Positions 9,216 through 21,700 of a DNA stretch of 64,000 nt are shown here, piece after piece. The stretch comes from Hsuehochloa calcarea (taxonomy: Eukaryota > Streptophyta > Magnoliopsida > Poales > Poaceae). Within the stretch, counting starts at the first letter, position 1. Every line of letters begins with the position of its first letter. The stretch covers positions 4,464,001-4,528,000 of the forward strand of contig CM070605.1 of the NCBI GenBank assembly GCA_036346395.1, written 5' to 3'. The notes below the pieces were generated by a model that worked only from the letters and a program-made list of their open reading frames with translations, did no database searches and was not told the origin of the DNA. The position numbers and the translations under genes were made by a program.

Positions 9216-12200
9216 GCCCCAGCTCAGTAGCTGCAGCAACTCTTGGCAGCCACCACGCTGTAGCACTCCAGGCAGGGAGGATGGCCGAGCCAAGGGGAGC
9301 GGGCGGCAGCTAGAAGTGGCAGCACAGCAGCGGCTTGGGCATGAGCGGCCACCGGCAATCGCATGCAAGCCGTTGGCAGCAGCCGGAGAGCTGGCGGCGG
9401 CTTTCGCATCGAAGGAGCAGAAGGTCATGGAGGTGGAGCAGAGCACCAGAGCGCGGCGAGCTGGCCGAGGCGACGCGGCCGGCGTCAAGGCGGCTCGGCG
9501 GGTGGCACGCGCTGGTCGAGGACGCGCCGAGCTAAGGAACCTGTGGCACGGCAGCCCGGAGGAGGCGCCGCCCACACATGCAGCATGACGCATGCGGCAA
9601 CCGAGTTTGAGAGGCAACCGAAGCCGTGCATGTGGCAGCGGCTTGCGCGGCGCATGCATGCGTGCAGCGCGGCCAAAGCCGAGCAAACGGCGTAGCGTAT
9701 GCGGCACCGAGGGCGCAGTGCATGTGCCGGGACAGGGACATGGACGCAAACGAGAAGCCGAGCGCGGCACCGCGGCTTGTCGACGACGACTTCGGCGGAC
9801 GAGAAGGCCGAGAGGACGTCGTCCGGTGGTAGTCGCACGCCTAGCACGTGCGGCGATAAAATCTTTAATTAAATTGTGTTACGTCATTCGATATTACTTA
9901 TGCATGTGCATAGTCATGTTATGTATGCCATTTTATTAGTCATGCATGTTTAAAGACAATGAACAAATTGATGATTTATTTTAAACATGAACTAAGTGAT
10001 CACTCAAATATATTTAACTATTAAATGTTTGATTAAAGTGAGGAAAATTACATGCAACAAATTCGTTGGAAAAATAAGTGAGTGAATAGTGAGGTAAACC
10101 ATGTCAAATGCCAAAACAAATTAATTAAAAAGAATAATGAAATTTTAGCCATTAAACATTTAATCTAAAAGAGTAAAATTGTTTAGAAGGCAAGAGTTAG
10201 ATTATATGAATGTCAAATGGCAACAACCTTGTGTCATGAATATGATAGTAGCAAGAGTAGCATTAAGTCACTGGGATGGTTGATAAAAATTGGCAAAGCA
10301 ATTAGAGTTTAAGAATCATTAGTGCCTACTTAGAACAAAATTCATAACTAATTCAAATCAACTCCAAAACGAGTGAAACCAATTTTGTTGGTTTTCATTC
10401 TTCATGTAATTTAACTTGAACTAGGTTTTAAACATGTTGATGTCCCAAAAAATTTCGAATTAGAATTAATTTTTGGAATAAACTATTTTGACACTAGAAA
10501 TTGAATTAACTTCAAAAATCCATAGGAAATTCATATGAACTCCAAATGGGATGAATCCAATTGGGTTGTTCCTAAAATGTTATTCTATTTCCATTTTTGT
10601 AGTTTTCATATCCACTAATATTCTAGAATTTTTTACAAAATAGTAAAATTCAGACTGAGCAACAGTAAGTTCGTGTTTCCAGATTTTCTTTCCTACAGAA
10701 ATCGTTTAGGCTATAGCTTTCACGTACAAACTCTAAATGGAATAATTATTTCAACTAAATTCATCCAAATTTATGATCTACCTACTGTATAAATTTCATG
10801 GATTTTGGATGATATTGATTTTTCAGATGTTTTCGGTGTTATTGTTCTTATTCGATGTTTTCATTAGTTTGATAGTGTTCGACGATTCGAGTGTGATCGA
10901 GAGTGATATATATACTCACCAGCAACTGGACCATCCATCCCAGGCAAGCAGTTTGATCATAAATTTTCTATTACTTTGAAGTCTAATATGTTGTTTACAA
11001 ATCATATGTATGCATTCTTTTGTGTCAAATTAATTTTCCCGATTAGAGGTAGTTATTCCTATTGCATTGTTGCCCTCAAATTGTTATCCCCTGCCACAAA
11101 CATAAGTTACTAATATCGCTGGTGAATTAGAGCCCGGTGATTTAATTATGCTCTTTTATTATCTTTTCGATGTCATGCTTAGAAATACTTAGCTACCGGT
11201 AGAATTGGACGGTTATCGACTTAGTCGATAACCTTGATCACACAAATCATTTTATTACTCTTTGTTCAGCACCTTGTGCTAAATTGCTTTGAAAACTAAA
11301 AGGGCAAATGAAATGATTTAGACTTGGGCAAGTGGTTGGATGGTGGGATATTAGGTGTGTGAATGTCTTGCCCAGGTCAACAGGGACTGAACATCTTGTT
11401 TCACCAAAACCAAACATTATTGAGTGCTAACCACATGAGAGAGATATGGGACCTCTCTTGACTTAGTACTTTGGCGTGTGTTAACTCCGAGTCGCAGGAG
11501 GTGGGTTGTGTGTGTTGTGTGAAAAGTATCTGTAATATTGTGTTGGGTGTGCGGTGGTGGAGTTCAGGGTAGGTTCTCCACCTCGAGGGGCATCGTAGTT
11601 GTCCAAGGCTGTACCCGTGAGGGGTAGTTGACCGAGGCTTTACGATGACCCCGACACAACGTATGTGTTTCTATCCATACGGGCGACTCGTGGTTAATAC
11701 ATAATATTGAAAACGTCTCGTAGGACTTAGCCGTGCCGGCATACCAAAGGAAGTGTGCTAATCTAGTGGCGAAAAGGTGGTCTGACGTGTTGGTACATTG
11801 GTACACCCCTGCAGGGTATAATCTATTCGAATAGCCTCGTCCTAGGTTATGGACACGCTTGGAAATTTGGATTTGCAGAAGTTAGACTAAACATTTTGGA
11901 ATTCTTAATTAAAACTTGATGTGGGTGGTATGAATGTGGAATTCATGCTATTATTGTGGTGGCTATTGGGTTAGCTACTTCCAGGATATCTTGTTATTAT
12001 TGTTACTTGTTTATCGCTGCTTTTATCAAATAAAATTAGATTGTAAAATTGCTTTCAATCTATTACATTATTGCAAATGAAAACTTGCTTCATGCTGAAA
12101 ATGAGACTAGAGCCTGCTCTACTTAAATAAGCTTGCATGTAGCTATTTATATAGTCCTGTTACTCTACACGTAAGTCTTGCGGAGTACAATTTTTGTACT

Positions 12201-12637
12201 CATTTGCTTTGCTTAACTATTTATTGCAGAGGAGGAAGGTGAGCCATAAGGGCTCCACTTTTGTGAGATGTGCTGCGGGTTTGACGACTAGCTTGGCGGT
12301 CCGGTTGGTTGCCTTGTGGGTAAAGACACACTAATTGGCTCTTTTGTTTATCATCATCTTATGGTATTTCGCTTCCGCTGTCTAATTAGTTAATTGTATA
12401 TCTTTTGGCCGGTCGGTCTCCCTTTTGTAATAACTCTACTATGTATGTCTTTTGATTTGTTAAGTGTTGCTTTGGTTCTATGTCTTGAATGGAATTGATG
12501 CATGAATTTTGTAAAAGGGTGTGTATACTGCATTTCTGGAAAGTATACATATCTCGAAGACACGGGTTATTTTGTTTGTGATGCTAGGGTCAATTGGTGA
12601 CTAAGCATTACAAGCTTAATAAACCAGGATCCTCACA
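9216..12637 (+). repeat. 3' part of a very long gypsy-type LTR
   Basis: Ends CCAGGATCCTCACA at 12637. From about 10800 to the end it is a clear inverted relative of 56771-58560; shared blocks lie near 11100-11160, 11570-11760 and 12180-12350. That relative is a solo LTR starting TGTGAGGACC. The GC-rich part (9216-9850) carries several chance frames with no recognisable domain, and 9850-10800 is AT-rich. The outer copia inserted at 9216, so the LTR start is outside the window. No internal gypsy sequence follows 12637; it may be a solo LTR. Confidence 0.7.
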
Positions 12638-13976
12638 CAGCAGTTGGCTCGGCTACCTCCCCCTGTATTTCTTAAAGGCGGCCCAAACCCCCTCCTTGCT
12701 GAATCTTGAAAGGACTCGGTTGTAGCCCCTTTTCCCATGCCGAAGCCCATATGGCTGGCTGGCTGGCCACCTTCCACTAGCTCCTCTCTTCTCCTTTCTA
12801 TTTAAAATTCTCTTTACTGTTTCTTTATATAAAAAATAGGGTACTACAAATCTGATGGTGATTGCACGCGTGCGCACAATACGTTCCCTCTTCAATAACC
12901 TTTGATGGGCAATTACAATTTTACCTTTTCGAGGGATTCCTACGACCTATAATACCAGGGGAAGTATAACTAAATACTAACTAATTCGATCTATTGGATT
13001 GGAAAGAATGGATGACTCGTATTGAATTGAGTGAACCGTAAAAAAACTCAAAATTAGGGAGCTGGTCTTGTTACAGCAATTGCCCACAAACTCTTCCAAT
13101 TTTACAGGACAAGCTCCCTAATGGTCATGGACCATGTATTCTGCATGTGCATGTTCTGTTGCAAGCCTCCATAATATATCATTGTGAAAAATTGTCTTGA
13201 ACTAATTGTATACTTTGTTATGAACTTATTATGCTTCATCTTAGGGTCTATTTTTGCTGCAAGACACTCACACTGTAATAATATGTTGCTCGAGACCTCT
13301 CGCTTCCATTTTGTAAACAGTGTATCAATACTCTCCAAGGCTCCAATATTTTACATCTTAGAACCCCGTATTTACTATTGTCACCACTCACCAGTCCTTA
13401 ATCCATATTCTTTGTTCTTTAATTTTCTTGTTGAGTTGGTGACATGTACAATTCTCTTATGGGTTTTGAAGAAAAACAGTAGGAAAAACCCTACTGTACA
13501 TCTACTGCAGTTGTATGATCGGATCCCAACGAAGTAAAATCGAACTGGTTTCTCCAATTGTTACATGTGCATCCAATTGTCGCATGTGCAAATCACTATT
13601 CAGTCAAAGATTAGAGAAAGAGAGAGGGAGAGAGAGATCATCGAAAAAAGATGAAAGAGAGAGATCGTCAGAAAAAAAATATGATACAGAGCTTTTTTCC
13701 CCCAAAAAAACACTGGTAGGAGCTCTCCCTTGAACGATGGGAAAACAGGCTACTACCACACTGTAGCCCGTCCGACAAAGACAACCTGATCCTGGGAAAA
13801 CAGGCACGCCCAACAACAGAGCAGATCAATCTGCAAGTTTTATTCAGCGTGCTCTGAACCAAACAGTATTAGATTCTGTCCCGCTTCAGCATTAACATCA
13901 TAAGCTGCGTTACTAAATTTCTGATGTCCTTTTTAATTTCTAATTTCTGGTAGTTGCGCATCGATCTGATCTCTTG
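12638..13976. other. Region downstream of alpha-galactosidase
   Basis: No protein family was recognised here. A purine-rich stretch (GAGAGAGGGAGAGAG type) lies at 13611-13670. The part next to 13976 should hold the 3' UTR of the minus-strand gene. The ORFs found here (13184-13537 and others) look like chance frames. Confidence 0.6.
13839..13844 (-). terminator. Candidate polyadenylation signal of alpha-galactosidase
   Basis: AATAAA on the minus strand, about 133 bases beyond the stop codon at 13977-13979. Position and sequence fit a plant near-upstream element. It has no experimental support. Confidence 0.4.
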
Positions 13977-16900
13977 CTACCCTTGACGACTGATGGGCGT
14001 CAGGACGAAGAGCTTGCACGAGTGCGGCCCGACGTCTGCCGTCAGGCTGCCGGTGAACTTCCCCGGGAGTGTCTCATGCTGCATTCACAGAGAGATCGAG
14101 ATGAAAATGTAGTGCAAAGCTTTTTCAACTTTTTCACCACTAAATTAAGTCAATTTTCAGAAGGTAGGAAGGATCATTCACCTTCCAGACATCCCTCGCT
14201 TCGGCGGTCACGCCGCGCCGGAGCCCGACGTCCGCCCAGGCCGCGGTGATGAACCGGGTACTTTTAGCTCCCCGGTTCAGCAGCAGCACCGCCTTCCTGT
14301 GGCGGGAGAGCCGCCCTGCCCATACCTGCAAAAACACCATGGAACTTGATTTAGAAAAGATTCGTTTTTCCAACACAAGATTAGATTCTTCTTGAAATGG
14401 ATTCTTGACGATGTGCTAGTTATATACCTCAATCTCCTCGTCATATTTCCTCACTTTCTTTCCCTGGACACCAAATCTATCTGCATCACATTCTTCGTTG
14501 ATAAGAGTGCAAGTTTCACGAGTCTAACCAACAAAATGAACTTATCATGTAGGAGTATCACACTCTAGCTGTAAAATGGCTAAGACAACCTCTTCCTCTG
14601 ACCTTGGTTAATTTCAATGACTTCTGAATTGGAGATGATCCCTGCTGTCTCCTTCGAGATGCTGGTCACATCGCAGCCGATTATCAGAGGAGCCTGCAAA
14701 AGATTTACAAACAGGTCAAGAATCTGACAATAGTACTTTTCAGTAATTCTGAACTGGAGGGAGATCAAATCAAAGCCACCTTGGCAATGGCCCACAAGCT
14801 GAAGTGCACGACGTACTCATTGTAAGTCATCCCTCCATTGCCAACCTCGAGCATATCAGGATCTGTGACAGAGAACACACACAGTGGTCAGTTCGTAGGA
14901 AAAACAGCATATTTCCATCGATTTCTAGGTGACGGACTGACCGTTCCAACCGCCAGGCTTCGAGTAATTGGCATAGACGTCGTTCCAATCAATGTTGCTC
15001 AGCATGCTGTTTACTCGCAAGAAGAACAAAAAAGTTCCAATCGGCAGGTTACTCACTCACCGTACCATACTGATAAACCAAGAAAGCAGCGCGATTCTTT
15101 GGCAATGCACTAGCGCGACAATTAGGCAAGAAAGAAGAGGATAAGTCGATCGATGGTTAAGATCGCGGCGCCTGATCTGAGACGGCGACCTTTAGTCAAA
15201 CGGGCTAGCTGCGCGACGGTCAGCTGTGACCCAACTGCAACCGATCCGAGTCCAGACTCCAGAGTCCAAGCAAGTGATAGTTTACCTTGTCCATGTGTCG
15301 TTAATGTCGCCGGTGGTCCTCCAGCTGTTCCCGTACAGGCCGCCCCATTTCGGCACCTCCATGTAGCCCCTGAAGGCCAATTGACAGCAATAAACACAAA
15401 ATCAACAGAGCTATTCGTACGATTCACAAAGTGAGTAGAAGATCAGTTTTATATCGCAGTTCCAAAAAGGAAGATACATGCTCTATCGATCATACCATTC
15501 ACAAATTGAGTAGAAGATCGGACGGCCGGCGTTCCTCAGGGCGCTCGACATCCTCGGAAATCTGCAGTGTCACGGATTTCGAGTTTTTTTTTATTATATT
15601 TTTTTAAAAAAAACTACAAAACTAGGTAATCGCTCCAAAAAATTATAAAAATAGATCTTTGTCGCCAGTTGAATTAGCGACAGGGATCCTGAACAGTGGA
15701 GTTAGGTTTTTGTCGCCAATTCAACTGGCGACAGGAACCTAGAAAATTTTAAATATAGTAAATTAGCTCAAAAAAATTATGAAATTATGTGTGTAGCCTC
15801 GCAATATAGCGTTCTTGCTTGTGTAATTTTTTAATAATTTTATATGTTCTGAATTGTTCTCTAAAATTTATTTAAATATACTATTTTTAGGAATTTGTAA
15901 ATATATAAAATGAGAACCAAAAATTATGAATTTTTTGTGAACACTCCTTAATAGTTTAATTGATTGTGTAATTTTTTAAGAATTTTATATGTTCTTAAAT
16001 TTTATAAAAAATTCTGAATTTATATTTCTTATACAGTGTACTTGATTGTGTAAATCCTTAATTGTTGAGATAATTTTGGAATATATAAAATTCTTAAAAA
16101 ATTACACAATTAATTACCTAGTTTTGTTTTTTTGTAAATATATATATTATTTAAAAAAATTCTACAGATTACACGTCGTAGTTGAAACAGAAGAATTGGT
16201 GGAAATATTATTTGAGCTGAACTGCTGTCAGAAGAATTTTAATTTACCTCACAGTTTCATTGGAGCCGTCAGTGAAACAGTTATCGTACTTCAAGTAATC
16301 GACGCCCTGTGTTCACAATTCGACCACAAGTATATAAGGGGAAAATAAAAGAAAAACCTCCACATCGATATGATCTGACTTAACAACAAAAGAAACCGCT
16401 CTTTGGAGAGTGAGAAAAAAAAAAGAAAGAAAGAAAAGAATACGAGGCATGGTTAACAACAAAAAACACACTATCGACATGATCTGAGTGACATTTGTAT
16501 AAGAATTACCCATGACGCAAACGTCTTGGCATCAACGTCCTCATGGCCCAGAGATCCGGGCATCCTGTTGCTGCAAGTTCTTGTCCTGAAGATTGCCAAA
16601 GCAATTCCATTTTAGTATGTTAAGAAACAATTTTTTTTTTGTAATTTACTGCACTTTCAGAACAACACACTTACCCGGCTGAAGAGTACAGGCCTAGCTT
16701 AAGCCCCTTGCTGTGCACATAATCCGCGAGGGCCTTAATCCCCGACGGGAACGTCTTCGGATTAGCAGCCATGTAACCCTAATGATCAATTAGCGGCATT
16801 AGGAAGGGGAGGGACATATAAGGAAAGGATAGTAAAAGTAGTATTGAAATCATAGAACGATCATGGTTCCGGTAGCCGGCCGATTTTCACTGATATTGGT

Positions 16901-18412
16901 TCTATTGGTACCCTCGATTAAATTACAAACCGAGTTTTAAAAAAACCGGCCCGATTCGAAATGAGGCCGGTCACACAAACCCATTTGGCCTCCCCTTGTG
17001 CTTGCCCTAGTCACAAGCACCGACTCCATCCTCTTCCCTTCGGTGGCGGCTCGTTTTGCTCCTCTCTGTCCTCTGCTCCTCTTCGGCAGCGGTCGGGGGC
17101 ACAGCGTGCTGATGGCGGCGATGGACACATGCCCCATGATGCCGCAGCCGACTCCATCCTCTCTATTCAGTGGCGCCTCGATTTGGTTGGTTCTTTGTCT
17201 CTTCCTCCTCCAATCCTCTCCGTCCTCTGCTCCTCTTTGCCGATGGTCGGGGGCTCGCGGCACAGCGTGCTGATGGCGGCGAGGGCAGTGATCGACGCGG
17301 GCCCACGAGGCTGCAGCTGACTCCATCCTCTCCATTCAGTGGTGGCTCAATTTGGTTGGTTCTCTGTCTCTTCCTCCTCCGATCCTCTCCGTCCTCTGCT
17401 CGTCTTCACCGACGGTCGGGCGCTCGGGGCAAGCACCAAGAAAAAGCGGGGGGGATGGAGTGCTTTCCATCTGTATTAAGCTTCTTTGCATTTTGTTGTC
17501 AAAGTTTTTTTTGGTCGATATATGTCTGATATTTTGAACCAGTTTTCGGTCTGATTTTTTTTTATATATAAAAAAAAAATCAAATTTTGGCTTGAATTTT
17601 TCGGTCCAAATCAACCAAAAAAAATTCCGAATATCGGCCAAACCGGTCCTATCGGCACCCGTTAAAAAAAATCAAAATCAGACCGGTTACCAAAACCCTG
17701 AGAAACGACATGTATTTAGTAACAAAACTTGGAAGCTAGACTGGCATCTATCTGCGAAGCATGCAAGAGCATAATACATGCATACCTCTTTGGTCCTTTG
17801 GTAATCTGCCCAGCAATCGTCTGCAGGTAGCACACCCCCATAAAATTTAGCAGTGTATATTAGCGAGTCTACGTAAGTAGTGTATTTCAAAGCACCAATT
17901 AAGACCATATACATACCTAAGTTGACATAAGTGTACCCTGCGCTTGCAAGGCCGGTGGAGATGAGCGCGTCCACTGTTTCCCAATTGGATGCAAATCAAA
18001 TCAAATCAATCAACCGCATCAGATCAACATCGATTCAATCAAGAATGTTTAATCAATCCGTTCCGTTCTTACCCGTGCTCCGGACGACGGTCTCGTTGAT
18101 CTCGCACGCGAAATGGTTCCAACTGTTCCAGCTGAGGGGGGAAAAAAAGACAAACCCCATCGATCGAATGAACATGCAAAGGACGACGACGATCAAATGC
18201 TGAGAAAAAAAGAAAACGACCGTCATGGAGATGGAAAAGCTGGATTCTCACCCCATCTGCGGCGTCCGCCCGAGCCCGTTCTCGACAAGGAGGCGGCGGC
18301 CGCCGGTCGCCGCATCAGCGCGCGCCGAAGCGCCAACGACGAGGAGGAGGCAGCCGGCCAGCAGGACGATGAGAGGCCGCCGTGGAGGAGCAGCGCCGCG
18401 GTTCATGCCCAT
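13977..18412 (-). CDS. Alpha-galactosidase (glycoside hydrolase family 27), 15 exons, intact
   Basis: Hydrolyses terminal alpha-1,6-linked galactose from raffinose-type sugars, galactomannan and galactolipids. Exons (minus): 18412-18252, 18131-18073, 17973-17917, 17820-17786, 16778-16675, 16585-16510, 16306-16248, 15561-15496, 15369-15286, 15006-14942, 14862-14780, 14693-14603, 14480-14428, 14325-14182, 14078-13977. All junctions are GT/AG and phases agree, giving 1239 bp and 412 residues, normal for the family. A hydrophobic signal peptide covers residues ~13-34, so it is probably secreted or vacuolar. NGLGRTPQMGWNSWNHF opens the barrel. KYDNC holds the nucleophile Asp172 and NSWRTTGD the acid/base Asp227, with the same 55-residue spacing as the rice enzyme. 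GGWNDPDMLEVGNGG and APLIIGCDV follow, then the C-terminal beta domain. The segment after CEWG is divergent (YMEVPKWGGL). Start chosen at MGMNRG; an in-frame upstream ATG at 18493 would put 27 charged residues before the signal peptide. Confidence 0.93.
15606..16133. mobile_element. Small AT-rich inverted-repeat element in intron 7
   Basis: Ends are inverted: CTACAAAACTAGGTAAT (15614-15630) and ATTACCTAGTTTTGT (16113-16127), both beside A/T runs. Inside are further inverted copies of a GTGTAATTTTTTAAGAATTTTATAT-like segment, and a hairpin from two GTCGCCA...TGGCGAC blocks at 15661-15732. No coding capacity. The size and position in an intron fit a non-autonomous DNA transposon (MITE-like). The superfamily is not determined because no clean target duplication was seen in the A/T-rich flanks. 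Confidence 0.6.
16862..17700. mobile_element. hAT-like non-autonomous transposon in intron 4, with internal tandem repeats
   Basis: The right end reads CCAAAACCCTG, that is CAGGGTTTTGG inverted, as in hAT elements. The left end CATGGTTCCGGTAGCCGG is a diverged inverse. The flanks AGAACGA(T) at 16854-16861 and AGAAACGA at 17701-17708 look like an 8 bp duplication with a one-base loss. The interior holds three imperfect tandem copies of a roughly 130-170 bp GC-rich unit, starting near 17022, 17148 and 17320 at GACTCCATCCTCT. No transposase. Frames called across it are repeats of the same unit. Confidence 0.55.
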
Positions 18413-18735
18413 TACGTCTTCCAGGTCGAGCCTAGCTAGCTGGCTCTTGTCTGTAGCGTCTTTTCCTCCTTCCCTCTCCACGATGCTTCCCAATCCATCT
18501 ATCTACGTACGCATGCCGCTATCTCGATCGATTTCTTCTATATGTGTAAAGCATGAGCTTTTCATTTTTGTCCGGGCCGCGGTGACGCGGCTACCCACTC
18601 ACTTTCAGTACGTACGTTTTGGGTTGTTTTTTTCCCCTTTCTAAATGACTGTTGATGTTATTATTAACAAAATAGACTATCAACATGTGGTAATACCAAA
18701 AATAATACAACGGCCGTGCGGATGGATTTAGGTAG
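18413..18735 (-). promoter_or_regulatory. Upstream region of alpha-galactosidase
   Basis: 323 bp between the start codon and the edge of the gypsy LTR. On the minus strand a weak TATA-like CATATAGAAG lies at 18535-18544, about 125 bases upstream of the ATG. Repeated GTACGTACG/GCATGC runs (18504-18516, 18608-18616) are typical of grass proximal promoters. Everything further upstream is transposon, so any distal control must come from the LTR or be absent. Confidence 0.4.
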
Positions 18736-21700
18736 TGTCGGACCCGGATTTCGTAAACCCGAATCCTCTGTGAAACCATGTACTACTCCCTGGATCAGTA
18801 GGTAGTACTCACAGGTGCATTACTGTATCATCTCATACAAGCGTGAAATAGAACCAACACATATATTACAGACAGTCAAGGTAACATAGACCGCGTCGGG
18901 TCAAGTTTTTACAGAAGGGCCGTCAGGCCAAATATGTTACATCACAAAAGATCGTGTCTACAGCGGAAGCAAAAGGGGATGGGGCACATCTCACCACAGG
19001 CAGCGACCGGGGTGTTTTGTGTATGACTAATATTATCCGAGGGCCCGGATGATATTAGTTATACACAAGTACCAACGAGTCTACTAGACTGGGGCGAGAT
19101 CTAAACTACAGAACTAGACTACTCCTCATCGCATCCTGGTCCATCGGCTTCTGGATCCTCATAATATGCGTAATCTCCTTGGTCCAGATCATCTGAAGAG
19201 TTTTGGGGAGAGCGAGGGTGAGCACAACTACCGTGCTTTCATGAGCCGACACAACAGATGCAATAATATTCATGCACAGTGTAACAAGGAGGGCTCGGGT
19301 TCTTTTATTTGCGTAAAGCAATATTTATAAATACAGATATTAGAAAATCCTGTCACTTAGCAATTGGACCAAATTTGCATTTTTAAAGAGATTAATTTCG
19401 CAATAATTGATAACAGCAGAGGTTCCCTCCATCGGAAACTCTGCCTCATGCTTCTTTTTCTTTGGTGGTCATACCCACCTATTACCAACACCGGGTAAGA
19501 ATACCCAGGAAAAACCAATCAAAGGCTAGGTGAGCCCCGCACATTTTTCATCCCACCCACAACAGTTTTTGAAATAGAACTATATCTTGCAAGTTCCTTT
19601 GCCCGCCCATGACCGTAGGCACGGTGTCCAACAGCTTTTTTTATTATTCTCTGCAGAGATTGTACATCTTTACCCACAAGAGATAATCAGCTTGATATGT
19701 ACACACGTTTCCGTAGACATGTGAATCAAGGGGAGATTATCACAAGGCCTTTACAAGGCATCCCTCATTGTTCATTGCACCCGCTAAGGTTTCATCTGAG
19801 AGTGGTTACGCTCTCCCTCTGCGTCAACCATGCCCCCAAACCCCCTCTTGCGCCACACGGCGGCTTGCGCCAGCGTCACGACCCGTGTCCACGACGGCTT
19901 AAGCCAGCGACACGACTCGTGGGTCACTCCAAATGGTCCAACTCACAATGGTGGATACAAATTAGTCGGCCAGGTCGACACCATTATAGACTTGTGGTTG
20001 TACTGTTTTACAATAGGAGGTCATCACAGGATTAGGTCCTTAAGATCATCTGGGCGGTTCTTTCCACATACCATCCACAAAAATATCCTGGGTTACATTA
20101 GCACCCAACCATTTACCCGCCAGCTTACCATCCGCCCAGATGGGTATTAGCAAATTTTAGAGTTTTGGAGAGGTATAAACAAATTATCCAACCAATTCAG
20201 TCATTCTCCCCAATGACTGCCCAAAACAATTTTTATGATAAAAGGATGGTGAGTTGGGGTAGATAATACCCCGGTACTTAAACAAGTCTAGCATGGCGTT
20301 TAAGTACGACCTACAACTAGTAAGTTACCAGATATTTACTAGGGTGACAAAGGTATTGGGAGTTCAACTTTCAAGGGCTTGGAATAATAATTTATTAAAT
20401 TAACAAGTAGGTATTTAACTACCTTAGAGTGTTTGACATATGTTTGCATAAAAATTTAAGCATGCAATTTGATACTTTAACAGAATATAATTTGCATAAA
20501 GTGTGGGATCAATATGATCAAAGTGTTGACTCGCCTTGGATAAAGGTAGAGGGGTCTAGGTCCTCTTGTGCTGGTCCGAGGTGGGGGTCTTCCGCTTCTT
20601 CGAACCCTACTCGAACGATGTACCGGAAAGACACAAAAAGAAAAGAGAGCAAATAAATACATAACACCAAGCAAATGAACCCCAAATTAAACAAGGCCAG
20701 TGCCATTAGCAAGATCTTGTTTTTAGAAAATTTTAGGAAAAAGATTCATAATTTTTGGAGTTATAATGAGAGAGTTATGGATTTTTGAAGTTTTAAACAG
20801 GTTTTACAATAGAAAAGAAAACCAGAGAAAGTCGGTTAATTCTGGGGGCGACACGTGTCGGGCGCACACAGGGCGCGGTGCATGTGCAAGATCGTGGCGT
20901 GGGTCAAGGCCAACACGCTGCAGCCGAGTCCACGGTGCATGGGTTTATGAAACAGTACTCGGGCCCACTTGTCACCAAAGAAACAAAAAACAATGTTAAC
21001 CCTTGCCATTATCAGGCGGCGGGTCCACACGTCGATGATACAAGTTGCCGCTTAGGGCTAAATAAACCGGGTTTAACGATTAACAGGAATAGTAATCACG
21101 ACAATAACCGGCTACAGTGCCCGCGGCGTCCGACAATGCGCAGCCGAAGAAAAAGCCGGGGTGGCGCGGCTCGTCGCCGGCGGAGGGAGGGGCGGCGGCG
21201 CCGGGGGTTACCCAAAATGGGTTCCCCTCGGTGAGGCGGTCCCGTGGTGGCGGTGGCGGCGCCGAGGATGACCCGAGCGGCGCAGCTCGGGAGGGGCGGC
21301 GGCGGAGCTCGGCCGAGCGGGAAGTTGATCGGCGCTTGCGAGACGGAGAAGTGAGGAGCACGTCGGGCGAGGTCCCCCAGCTCACCCGCCAACAATGGCG
21401 GCGGAGTTGGTCGGAGCGGGAGATCGGCGGAGGAAGGGATCGGCCGAGGCGAGGGAGACGAGCTCGATCCGAGCTCGCGGTGGTCCGGAGGCTTCGGGCT
21501 TGGAGGGGAGTGCTCCTGGGAGGTGGTGGCGCACGGTGACGGGGGTGGCGGCGCCGGAGCTCGCCGGAGGAGGGGACCCGATGGTGGAGCGGCTCGGCTG
21601 AAAGGGGGAAAACTCGGCGATTGCACTGGAGCTTACCTAGGAGCAAGGGAGTGGGGCGGGGAGGTAGAAGGGGCTTGGGGTTCTTGTAGGCGACCGAAAA

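Noticed and set aside
9578..9590. CAGCA|TG as the left border matching CAGCA after 12637
   Set aside because: A five-base match in CAG-rich DNA is likely chance and the LTR family starts TGTAACA, which is not present there.
9210..9939. Cluster of ORFs of 60-186 codons on both strands
   Set aside because: GC-rich DNA open in most frames, no domain or splice pattern; likely LTR interior.
18413..18493. Upstream in-frame ATG (18493) as the alpha-galactosidase start
   Set aside because: It would place 27 charged residues before the hydrophobic signal peptide; MGMNRG at 18412 gives a normal secretory start.
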